The position numbers and the translations under genes were made by a program. Positions 1-5,230 of a stretch of 7,111 bases of DNA are shown here, one piece after another. Each line of letters begins with the position of its first letter. Position 1 is the first letter of the stretch. Origin of the DNA: Methylacidiphilum caldifontis. Its GTDB lineage: Bacteria; Verrucomicrobiota; Verrucomicrobiia; Methylacidiphilales; CAMAQI01. Under the pieces are notes generated by a model, which saw nothing but the letters and a program-made list of their open reading frames with translations, did not search any database and was not told where the DNA came from. Where the stretch lies: NCBI GenBank assembly GCA_945860255.1, contig CAMAQI010000122.1, forward strand, positions 1 through 7,111, read 5' to 3'.

Positions 1-567
1 CGGATCGGTTCTTAGGAGTTCTTCGTTACCTGCTCGTTTGTAACCGAGAATCACCATCCCAAATTGTGTCCCCCAATCCCCGAGGTGATTGTCGGTAATG
101 ATCGTGTGACCGATAAATCGAAAAACTCGTGAAAGGGATTCTCCAAGAATTGTGCTGCGGATGTGGCCGACGTGCATCTCCTTGGCAATATTCGGGCCAC
201 TGAAGTCAAAGACGATGGTCTGTGGATTTGCGATCGTATCGACCCCGAGCCGAGGGTCGTTAAGTCGCTCGGCAATTTGTCGTGCGCAGATCTCCGGTTT
301 GACTTTAAAGTTAATAAATCCTGGGCCGGCAATTTCCGCTTTAAAATAGAGATCATTTTCTCCTAATTTTTCGACAATTTGCTCGGCAAAAGCCCTCGGA
401 TTCACTCCCAGTGATTTTGCAAAAAGCATCGCTGCGTTCGACTGAAAATCGCCATGTTTGGCCTCCTGACAAGGGCGAACCAGCGTTAAGGGCAAAGAAA
501 CTTGAGGAGCAAGCGAGAGGACGGCCTCTTTAACGCAGAGATCGATGAGTTCACGTGGAGATTTCAT
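1..567 (-). CDS. argS: Arginyl-tRNA synthetase, N-terminal part (runs off the window)
   Basis: Class I aminoacyl-tRNA synthetase that charges tRNA-Arg with arginine in the cytoplasm, using ATP. Only the first 189 residues lie in the window, read without interruption to base 1. Visible features: the Arg-specific N-terminal domain (about residues 1-90) with HGDFQSNAAM (38-47) and GPGFIN (81-86); then the start of the catalytic Rossmann fold with SGPNIAKEMHVGH (123-135), which holds the HIGH-type signature as HVGH (132-135), and TDNHLGDWGTQFG (158-170). The ATG at 567-565 gives the usual ArgS N-terminus, and GAGG at 581-578 is a plausible ribosome-binding site. The tautomerase gene lies 118 bases upstream on the same strand. 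The leader carries an inverted repeat that includes the ribosome-binding region (listed separately). The family call is essentially certain; the KMSKS loop and anticodon-binding domain are outside the window. Confidence 0.97.
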   Translation of the reverse strand, partial: MKSPRELIDLCVKEAVLSLAPQVSLPLTLVRPCQEAKHGDFQSNAAMLFAKSLGVNPRAFAEQIVEKLGENDLYFKAEIAGPGFINFKVKPEICARQIAERLNDPRLGVDTIANPQTIVFDFSGPNIAKEMHVGHIRSTILGESLSRVFRFIGHTIITDNHLGDWGTQFGMVILGYKRAGNEELLRTDP

Positions 568-568
568 A

Positions 569-654
569 CTTTCATTGCCTCATTTACGAATCGGGATGGA
601 GTGAGTTGATTTAAACTTTTGAGACTCTTTTTGCTTAAATTTAGGCAATGAAAG
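569..654 (-). promoter_or_regulatory. argS leader: 12-bp inverted repeat that could mask the ribosome-binding site
   Basis: Read on the minus strand, CTTTCATTGCCT (654-643) is perfectly complementary to AGGCAATGAAAG (580-569). The second arm ends one base before the argS ATG and covers most of the GAGG ribosome-binding sequence. The arms are 62 bases apart. If the RNA folds this way the initiation region would be double-stranded. The sequence match is direct; the regulatory role is inference, and the repeat could instead be a non-functional intergenic palindrome. Confidence 0.45.
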
Positions 655-685
655 GATTGAGGAGGTTTTATTAATAAATTCGAGC

Positions 686-898
686 TCATGATTTTTTTGC
701 GGTTTTTTTTCGAAATTCTGTCGTTGTCATTCCTGCGTAGCCCCAATTTTCAGGATCGATTTCATCGATGACGATATGGATATGCTCCGGGTTTTTATCA
801 AGGGTTCTCACTAGGGTCTCGGTAACCTCTTTAATAATGATCCCCTTCTGGCGTTTAGTAACACCATCTCGAGTGATTTTGATATTTACGTAGGGCAT
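686..898 (-). CDS. Tautomerase-family (4-oxalocrotonate tautomerase-like) small protein
   Basis: A 70-residue protein of the 4-oxalocrotonate tautomerase/MIF superfamily. These are small beta-alpha-beta subunits that form oligomers and use the N-terminal proline, exposed by removal of Met, as catalytic base in keto-enol tautomerisation. Seen here: Met-Pro-Tyr-Val start, the first strand YVNIKIT, the helix around residues 17-33, the second strand HIHIVIDEID (39-48) and the PENWGYAG turn (49-56). Against the classical enzyme as I remember it, the active-site Arg39 position appears to hold His41 and the Phe50 position Trp52 (Met counted), and Arg11 has no clear counterpart. The substrate may therefore differ and I assign none. 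The C-terminus is lysine-rich and encoded by runs of eight and seven A. No good Shine-Dalgarno sequence precedes the ATG. It lies upstream of argS on the same strand, with no obvious functional link. Confidence 0.88.
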   Translation of the reverse strand: MPYVNIKITRDGVTKRQKGIIIKEVTETLVRTLDKNPEHIHIVIDEIDPENWGYAGMTTTEFRKKTAKKS

Positions 899-989
899 GA
901 TGAAGAATGGGAGAATAAAAGAGATCTCATTCTGGTAAACATCTAAATTGAAATAATTTAAAATTCACGGGAAGGGTTCGCGCTGAAAA

Positions 990-1220
990 GGTTCGGGAAC
1001 CGAAGATCCATCGGTTTGCGGAGCAACTTCTTATTTTGGTGCGTTGGGAGGAGGGGGCACAACCGCAGAGAAGAGCGGTGAATCGGCTGATCCACCTTCG
1101 TCAAAACTACGGCGGACTAAGCGTGGACTGTGGGGCCTATGGGGGGGAGATGAGTGGTAAGGGGGCTACTCATTAAAAGGAGTCTCACACGAAGCAACTG
1201 TCCCCATGGAATGGGGAATG
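990..1220. other. G-rich, hairpin-rich block, possible structured RNA or repeat remnant
   Basis: Several short perfect hairpins lie close together: TTCGG/CCGAA (992-996/1000-1004), with the competing pair AACCGA/TCGGTT (998-1003/1011-1016); ACCGC/GCGGT (1062-1066/1075-1079); ATGAGT/ACTCAT (1150-1155/1168-1173); and TCCCCAT/ATGGGGA with a 3-base loop (1201-1207/1211-1217). Flanking DNA is AT-rich. I recognise none of the tmRNA, RNase P, SRP or 6S signatures. It may be an unknown RNA, a decayed mobile element or chance structure in G-rich DNA; the transcribed strand cannot be told. Confidence 0.25.
1091..1116. repeat. REP-like imperfect palindrome
   Basis: The arms TCCACCTTCG (1091-1100) and CTACGGCGGA (1107-1116) are imperfectly inverted (7 of 10 positions in Watson-Crick register) around TCAAAA. 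The shape is that of the TCCGCC-type intergenic palindromes common in several bacterial genomes. Only one copy is in the window, so membership of a repeat family is inferred. Confidence 0.35.
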
Positions 1221-1239
1221 GCAAAGGAGTGAAGCGATT

Positions 1240-1326
1240 TTTTGCATCGATATTCAGGATGTTCAGCTATGACAAATGAAAATTGTTTTTGAATTTATCC
1301 TCCCCATCCTCCCTATCGATGCAAAA
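1240..1326. repeat. 13-bp perfect inverted repeat bounding an 87-bp segment
   Basis: TTTTGCATCGATA (1240-1252) recurs as its exact reverse complement TATCGATGCAAAA (1314-1326), separated by 61 AT-rich bases without a gene. Each arm includes the palindrome ATCGAT. The arrangement fits the ends of a small non-autonomous mobile element, a transcription-factor-bound pair of sites, or a large stem-loop; nothing in the sequence decides between these. I saw no flanking target-site duplication. Confidence 0.5.
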
Positions 1327-1383
1327 TTTGTATTTTTCTTAACCACCTGATTACAAGTTGTTTATATATTTTAGGAAGTTTAC

Positions 1384-1459
1384 TTCACTAAGAGTCACTA
1401 AAACACAAAGTTCGATTCAAATTTTAAACTCTCTGCGTCTCTGCGACTCAGCGCGAGGC
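1384..1459. repeat. Intergenic repeat-like sequence (CACTAA/ACACAAAG and CTCTGCG types)
   Basis: TTCACTAAGAGTCACTAAAA followed by CACAAAG (1384-1410) has a doubled CACTAA core. Further on, two near-identical octamers CTCTGCGT and CTCTGCGA sit in tandem at 1431-1446. The reverse complement of CTCTGCGTCT appears again at 5172-5181, so this motif is shared with the spacer downstream of the oxidoreductase. Such low-information intergenic strings recur in many genomes as dispersed repeats; that comparison is from memory. Confidence 0.45.
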
Positions 1460-1544
1460 ACTCCTCTGTATTTTAAATTCATTTAAGCTATCCAGCTATT
1501 TGGCTCCCCTTGACGACTCTCTCCCTCTCTCCCACGAAGAGGAA

Positions 1545-1835
1545 ATGAATCTTTCGAATAAACTCTATCATCTTTTTGAAAGTCCAAAGCTATTCGGCTC
1601 TTTAAAAGAGGAGGGAGGAGAGCTGGGAGGGAATTTGCCAGTGATCGCTCCTCTGCTCTCGACCTTTCCTAAAAAACGGACCCCTCGGAAAAAATCAGCA
1701 CCGCAAAAAAAGAAAACGCAGGGGCATTGCTGCTGTTCCCTTCCAGATCTTCCCGAGAAGGAAGTAAAATCAGATCCCTTTGAGATTAAAAGATCTCAAA
1801 AACAACCCATAAACATCAGTAAAGAGGAGAAATAG
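1545..1835 (+). CDS. Hypothetical basic protein, first gene of an unknown two-gene operon
   Basis: I do not recognise this 96-residue protein. From the ATG at 1545 it shows a short N-terminal segment (LYHLFESPKLFGSL, 7-20), a glycine/glutamate patch, a very basic tract KKRTPRKKSAPQKKK (43-57), a Cys-Cys-Cys triplet (62-64), then LPDLPEKE (66-73) and a charged tail. There is no signal peptide or membrane segment. An in-frame TTG at 1500 would add 15 residues but has no ribosome-binding site; the 1545 ATG has AAGAGG only two bases upstream, so the start is uncertain. The stop TAG directly abuts the ATG of the next gene, so the two are very likely co-transcribed and translationally linked. The LPDLP motif recurs in the partner. 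It is probably a real gene because of this junction and the strong ribosome-binding site for gene two inside its end. Confidence 0.62.
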   Translation: MNLSNKLYHLFESPKLFGSLKEEGGELGGNLPVIAPLLSTFPKKRTPRKKSAPQKKKTQGHCCCSLPDLPEKEVKSDPFEIKRSQKQPINISKEEK

Positions 1836-2303
1836 ATGAGTAAAACACAAATGGCGATTCAGGGAGGTCTCATGATGGAGGCGATCGAAATGGTCGGTAA
1901 GGCGACCACGATGAACGTTTCTGAAATGGAGAATGAAAAGAAGCAGAAATTAGGGAGCGCAATCGATCATGCGATCCATGGCAGTACGCGAGAAAAAACA
2001 GCGGCAACTCTCGATGGAATCCGTCATGGGTTCGGTCTTTCGATTGCAAACGGAGTCGAAAGAGCCCATGAGGCACTGGCAACAGTTCGTCACGATGCCA
2101 TGGAGAGTAAAGCCTATGCGATCGCGAAAGGGGTGGTGAATGTCCCCGCGCAAATCATGAGAGGGATGATTGTAGATACCTCCCTAGATGTGGCTCAGAT
2201 TGCGGGGAGTAAAATGGCAAGCGCTCTTCCCGATCTTCCTACGAATACCAAAGAGATTCGTTCTAAAGAGATTCACGAGCATTCCCCCTCACGGGAGCGT
2301 TAA
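1836..2303 (+). CDS. Hypothetical alanine-rich helical protein, second gene of the unknown operon
   Basis: A 155-residue protein I do not recognise. The start is well supported: ATG 1836 follows AGAGGAG (1823-1829) at ideal spacing and directly abuts the preceding stop codon. The sequence is rich in Ala, Met, Ile and charged residues and reads as a series of amphipathic helices (about 5-25, 32-48, 52-62, 70-98 and 103-130), followed by a polar, probably disordered tail ending in SPSRER. There is no cleavable signal peptide and no clear membrane span. LPDLP at 131-135, followed by a Lys/Glu/Ile/Ser-rich stretch, resembles the region after LPDLP in the upstream protein. A hairpin terminator follows within nine bases of the stop. 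Structural, phasin-like, secreted-effector or regulatory roles are all possible and none is shown. Confidence 0.78.
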   Translation: MSKTQMAIQGGLMMEAIEMVGKATTMNVSEMENEKKQKLGSAIDHAIHGSTREKTAATLDGIRHGFGLSIANGVERAHEALATVRHDAMESKAYAIAKGVVNVPAQIMRGMIVDTSLDVAQIAGSKMASALPDLPTNTKEIRSKEIHEHSPSRER

Positions 2304-2311
2304 GCCAGTCA

Positions 2312-2350
2312 ACGGAGGGAGAGCCTTCGGCTCTTCCTCCGTCCGGTTTT
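2312..2350 (+). terminator. Rho-independent-type terminator of the unknown operon
   Basis: A 14-bp stem (2312-2325 with 2329-2342, one G-T wobble, otherwise perfect) closes over a 3-base TTC loop and is followed by CCGG and a run of four T (2347-2350). It begins nine bases after the stop codon at 2301-2303. The stem is very strong; the T-run is short and displaced by four bases, so efficiency is uncertain. Confidence 0.75.
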
Positions 2351-2383
2351 GTATAGGGCTTGGGCCTGTGATAAGTCGAGACA

Positions 2384-2495
2384 GAGAAAGAGAGGCTAAT
2401 GGACTAATGGACTGATTGGCTGTTGGGTTTAAACCGATCAGTCAAAAGTCGCTTTGCGACTGAATAGCCCATTAGTCCATTAGCCTCTCTTCCTC
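2384..2495. repeat. Large palindromic element with two internal hairpins (cloverleaf-like)
   Basis: The outer arms 2388-2410 and 2469-2491 are perfectly complementary over 23 bp, extended outwards by GAG/CTC after one mismatch. Inside are two more hairpins: ACTGATTGG (2411-2419) with CCGATCAGT (2434-2442), 9 bp including one wobble, and AGTCGC (2447-2452) with GCGACT (2456-2461) over a TTT loop. The left side is four degenerating octamers: CTAATGGA twice, then CTGATTGG and CTGTTGGG (2396-2427). The right arm carries CCCATTAG and TCCATTAG. It lies between two transcription units, outside any gene I accept. It could be a MITE-like or REP-type element, or a structured RNA. It lacks tRNA T-loop and anticodon features. 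Confidence 0.8.
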
Positions 2496-2507
2496 GCCTC
2501 TTCCTCT

Positions 2508-2577
2508 ATCCGTGATATCCGTGGTTAAAAATGCCTTAAAATTCAGGCTCATTCGTGTCCATTGCGGTGAATTCATT
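2508..2577. repeat. Intergenic GTG-type repeat copy
   Basis: ATCCGTGATATCCGTGG then TTAAAA (2508-2530) and ATTCGTGTCCATTGCGGTG (2551-2569) share their core units ATCCGTG/ATTCGTG and the closing GTGGTTAAAA with the longer arrays at 5231-5310. The GCGGTGAAT end (2564-2572) is matched exactly at 5431-5439. This shared vocabulary across two unrelated spacers is direct evidence of a dispersed repeat family. Confidence 0.7.
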
Positions 2578-2623
2578 TTTTCAGGAGATTTGACGACGGA
2601 CAAAGGGGCGATAGGGTGTGCCG

Positions 2624-2863
2624 ATGAAACTTCAGCAAGATCAGCTCTACAAAAAGGGCGAGGAATATATTCGCATCGTGAAACTCGAGCGTTTAATCGT
2701 CGATTATAAAATTATTAAAGATCTTCAAACCCGAGAGGGAATTCATCTCCGGATTAAGAAAAAAGAGTTTTGCCGTTTTATTAAAGAGGCTATTTTAGTG
2801 ACTCCCGAAGAGCAAAAAGCGATTCTCAAAAGCTTTCCTGAACATCCTGGGGAAACATTTTAA
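2624..2863 (+). CDS. Small basic hypothetical protein
   Basis: A 79-residue protein I cannot name. It is highly charged and probably helical: residues 2-31 (KLQQDQLYKKGEEYIRIVKL onwards) form one Lys/Arg/Glu-rich stretch, followed by the turn TREGIHLRI (37-45), a basic KKKEFCRFIKEA segment (46-57) and a C-terminal VTPEEQKAI helix. No signal peptide or membrane span is seen. The mix of basic helices with one Cys (51) could suit nucleic-acid or protein binding, but no domain is evident. I prefer ATG 2624 because AGGG at 2613-2616 is well spaced; an in-frame GTG at 2618 would add two residues. The membrane-protein gene begins 47 bases downstream on the same strand, so they may share a transcript. 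Codon-like structure and an ordered, non-repetitive sequence argue that it is real. Confidence 0.72.
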   Translation: MKLQQDQLYKKGEEYIRIVKLERLIVDYKIIKDLQTREGIHLRIKKKEFCRFIKEAILVTPEEQKAILKSFPEHPGETF

Positions 2864-2910
2864 ACCGATCGAACCCTCTCAAAACAGAAATTTCTCAACT
2901 AAAGAACCTT

Positions 2911-4074
2911 ATGAATTCGGAATGGAAACCCCCTGAAATCCCTAAGAACGAATCAAGCTCCTCTTCCTCTGAAAAAGCGGAGAATCGATCAGCTCAACCT
3001 CCTCACGGCCTCAGTTCCTATTTGAATCCGACGAAGGCCTTGATCGTCGGTGTCGCCTTGATCGTGATGACGGCTCTTTATTTGTTTATCAACCAAGATC
3101 ATTCCGGAAAAACGAGCGATTGGGCGCGTCATGGAAAGGCGAATGTCATCTCCTCCCTTGAGGAGCCATTGCCTTGGTGGAGCTCTTTGGGGAAACCGGA
3201 TCCGGCTAAGATTAAGAAATTAGTCGAAAAAAATGGGATTAAGGTTCGGAAATTGATCGCAGTCGGAAAAGAAAAGAATGAAGAGGGGGTTCTCTGGACT
3301 TACCAGATTCAAATTCGGGTCAATCAAACCTTGATTCAACCGCAAATGGAGCCGTTCGATACTCAAAGCGATCTGAAATTTATCGCTTCGCAGTTAAAGT
3401 TGAATGAGAAATTGCCGACCGGGATGGTTTTTACCAGTCAGCCCAAATCCTCGATGCCCAAGGATGAGATTGTCCTCATGGAGTATAAAGTTTTAGTTTC
3501 AGAAGAGGAGACCTTAATTTCGGAAAATCCGTTCGATCTTTTTCTCACTCAAGAGGAGTGGAAAAATGGGATGGAGCGTCAAAGTCAACGCATCGTTTCT
3601 CTCAATGCGCAAGCCGAGCTCATCAAGCTTGATGCTAAAAAATGGGGAGAGGCAGAGCTTGCGAAAGTTCCTTATCCTTCAAAACCGAACATGTCGGTAG
3701 AAAAATGGCGTGGAAATACCGGAACCGGAGAGCCAACGAAATCGGTTACACGCGTTGGAAGCGGTGCCGCATTAGGAGCAGGGATCGGAGCCCTTGCGGG
3801 AAAAACTGAGGGAGGGCTTATTGGAGCATTAGCCGGAGCCGTAGCAGGAGGGGTCTATGATGCTGTCTCAAAGTCGAATGATCGCAAAAAGTTTGAAGCG
3901 GAGGAGAAATCAAGAGTTTCGGCAAATCGTCGCGAATATGAAAATGAGGTCTCTCTTTATAATCGTCGAAAAAAAGAGGTCGAGACAGCCACCGCTGAAT
4001 ACTATCGAACAAAATTACTCCAACTTGTTCAAGCTCCTATTTCTGATTCTGCCGTAGAATTTCCCTTAAAGTAG
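2911..4074 (+). CDS. Single-pass membrane protein with glycine zipper and C-terminal coiled coil
   Basis: A 387-residue protein without a family I recognise. Order of parts: a polar, Ser-rich N-terminus (1-40, with six consecutive Ser at 15-20); one hydrophobic segment ALIVGVALIVMTALYLFI (43-60), best read as a signal anchor with the bulk outside the cytoplasm; a soluble region of mixed strands and helices (about 75-270); a glycine-zipper segment (about 283-315) with regularly spaced small residues, such as GAGIGALAG and GALAGAVAGG; then a highly charged, probably coiled-coil stretch (about 322-370). Glycine zippers of this kind occur in outer-membrane lipoproteins and membrane-inserting proteins, but there is no lipobox here. 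No strong ribosome-binding site precedes the ATG. The flavoprotein gene starts 10 bases after the stop, implying co-transcription. A role in envelope structure or stress is a guess. Confidence 0.85.
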   Translation: MNSEWKPPEIPKNESSSSSSEKAENRSAQPPHGLSSYLNPTKALIVGVALIVMTALYLFINQDHSGKTSDWARHGKANVISSLEEPLPWWSSLGKPDPAKIKKLVEKNGIKVRKLIAVGKEKNEEGVLWTYQIQIRVNQTLIQPQMEPFDTQSDLKFIASQLKLNEKLPTGMVFTSQPKSSMPKDEIVLMEYKVLVSEEETLISENPFDLFLTQEEWKNGMERQSQRIVSLNAQAELIKLDAKKWGEAELAKVPYPSKPNMSVEKWRGNTGTGEPTKSVTRVGSGAALGAGIGALAGKTEGGLIGALAGAVAGGVYDAVSKSNDRKKFEAEEKSRVSANRREYENEVSLYNRRKKEVETATAEYYRTKLLQLVQAPISDSAVEFPLK

Positions 4075-4084
4075 ATTCCGTTCT

Positions 4085-5155
4085 ATGACTGAAAAATATG
4101 ACGTGATTGTGGTCGGGGCTGGCCCAGCGGGATCGATGGCCTCGTTGATTCTGGCTCGTGCAGGGAAAAAAGTACTCCTTCTCGATAAAGCCAGTTTTCC
4201 TCGTCATAAAGTTTGCGGAGACTGCTTAAATCCGAGAATTTGGGCTCTCTGGAAGAAATACGGGTTAGTCGATTCCTTTAAAACGCTCCCTCAAACAGCC
4301 CTTGAGGGGCTGCGAATTGAGCATGATCAAGAGACGCTCCTTCGCCGCAATTTCGAGAGTCTCAAAGAATCCTACATCTCCATTGATCGCGAGATCTTTG
4401 ATGCGTGGCTCGTGCAGGAGGCAATTAAATCCGGAGTCGTATTCATTCATGAGACTCGGGTTCAGACCGTTCACTTCTCCGGAAAAGTCGAGACCTCTGT
4501 CGGAGATTTTCAAGGGGATTGGATTTTAGGGGCTGATGGACGGAACTCAGTGGTCTCCCGCAATGCAGGATTGATGGCCCCTCTTCAAAACTGTCGTCGT
4601 GTCGGATGGCAAGCCCATCTAGAACTTGAAAACTTAGATTCCGATCTTCATCTCCGATTTTTTAGTGAGGGCTATAGTGGTTTGAGTCGAATTCATGATC
4701 AAAAGGCAAATCTTTGGATGGTACTCGACTCCAAGGTCTCTGGAATCCCTCAAAAAATTGCCAACCGCTACTTTCCGCATCTTCCAGCGCTTGTTTGGCA
4801 TAGTATCACCCCTGTTAATCGAAGGCCCTCAGCCTTGGGAAAAGGAAAGATCTGGCTCATTGGAGATGCGGCACGGGTTGTCGAACCGTTTACGGGAGAG
4901 GGGGTTTACTTCGCTCTTCTCAGTGCTGAATTGGCGGTTAAATCGATTTTAAATGTCAAGCGAGCTGAAGAGGTCGCTGGGGCTCTTTTGAACTACCAGC
5001 GAGATCACGAACTTCTCTGTCACTCCCAAATTCGCCCCGGATTCATCCTTCGCTGGCTCCTTCGAAGCCCCGAAAGAGCCTATCGTTGGATTCCCTTGAT
5101 TCGCTATTTTCCAGGACCCGTCAGTCGAATCATCAATCGACTGATCGGAATTTAA
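4085..5155 (+). CDS. FAD-dependent oxidoreductase, FixC/geranylgeranyl reductase-like
   Basis: A 356-residue flavoprotein of the FixC/geranylgeranyl-reductase group, in the p-hydroxybenzoate-hydroxylase fold. Visible motifs: the N-terminal dinucleotide-binding fold DVIVVGAGPAGS (6-17) with LLLDK at the end of strand two (31-35); FPRHKVCGDCLNPR (38-51), the PRxKxCG-type segment of this group; GADGRNSVVSRNAG (149-162), the DG motif; and IWLIGDAARVVEPFTGEG (256-273), the GD motif that contacts FAD ribityl and phosphate. The C-terminus (about 317-356) is rich in Arg, aromatic and aliphatic residues and may lie on the membrane. Relatives reduce isoprenoid double bonds or hydroxylate/oxidise lipid-like substrates; the substrate here is unknown. 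Length is slightly below the usual 370-400. It follows the membrane-protein gene by 10 bases and is convergent with nuoH. The fold is certain; the exact activity is not. Confidence 0.92.
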   Translation: MTEKYDVIVVGAGPAGSMASLILARAGKKVLLLDKASFPRHKVCGDCLNPRIWALWKKYGLVDSFKTLPQTALEGLRIEHDQETLLRRNFESLKESYISIDREIFDAWLVQEAIKSGVVFIHETRVQTVHFSGKVETSVGDFQGDWILGADGRNSVVSRNAGLMAPLQNCRRVGWQAHLELENLDSDLHLRFFSEGYSGLSRIHDQKANLWMVLDSKVSGIPQKIANRYFPHLPALVWHSITPVNRRPSALGKGKIWLIGDAARVVEPFTGEGVYFALLSAELAVKSILNVKRAEEVAGALLNYQRDHELLCHSQIRPGFILRWLLRSPERAYRWIPLIRYFPGPVSRIINRLIGI

Positions 5156-5170
5156 CCCCTTATTCTCGCT

Positions 5171-5186
5171 CAGACGCAGAGAAAGA
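5171..5186. repeat. Inverted copy of the CTCTGCGTCT motif
   Basis: AGACGCAGAG (5172-5181) is the exact reverse complement of CTCTGCGTCT at 1431-1440. It sits just downstream of the oxidoreductase stop. A 10-base match alone is weak evidence, but it joins other shared repeat words in the same spacer. Confidence 0.4.
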
Positions 5187-5230
5187 GCTTGGACGAAAGA
5201 GGATAAGATTCCTTTTCATTCTCTCTGATT

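Larger units (their letters stand above)
899..1499. other. Non-coding interval of about 600 bases
   Basis: I find no convincing gene here on either strand. The ends are AT-rich (about 900-960 and 1240-1425), with a G-rich, hairpin-rich block between (about 985-1220). Within the interval are the structured block, a REP-like hairpin (1091-1116), an inverted repeat with distant arms (1240-1326) and repeat-like sequence (1384-1459), each listed separately. AT-rich sequence around 1355-1375 (TTTATATATTTTAGG) could hold a promoter for the 1545-2303 operon, but I could not find a well-spaced -35/-10 pair. Confidence 0.6.

Noticed and set aside
51..356. Minus-strand open frame of about 100 residues
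   Set aside because: It overlaps argS out of frame on the same strand; argS has clear family motifs throughout and this frame has none.
564..746. Minus-strand open frame of 60 residues between the tautomerase and argS
   Set aside because: It overlaps the tautomerase end and the argS start, has a low-complexity Lys/Ser/Asn composition and no ribosome-binding site.
1021..1170. Minus-strand readable peptide (…VRRSFDEGGSADS… ending in VVPPPPNAPK) in the 899-1499 spacer
   Set aside because: There is no start codon or conserved domain, and part of it is simply the translation of the REP-like palindrome at 1091-1116.
1384..1425. tRNA-like T-loop string GTTCGATTC near 1409
   Set aside because: The flanking bases do not form a T-stem and no acceptor, D or anticodon arms can be drawn.
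1870..2153. Two minus-strand open frames opposite the 155-residue protein
   Set aside because: They are antisense shadows, rich in Arg, His and Cys, with no start signal; the plus-strand gene has a strong ribosome-binding site.
2188..2415. Plus-strand open frame of 75 residues through the terminator
   Set aside because: It overlaps the end of the accepted gene, the terminator stem and the palindromic element; no coding character.
2384..2495. tRNA or attC site in the cloverleaf-like element
   Set aside because: No T-loop, no anticodon arm of the right size and no integron core-site or integrase context.
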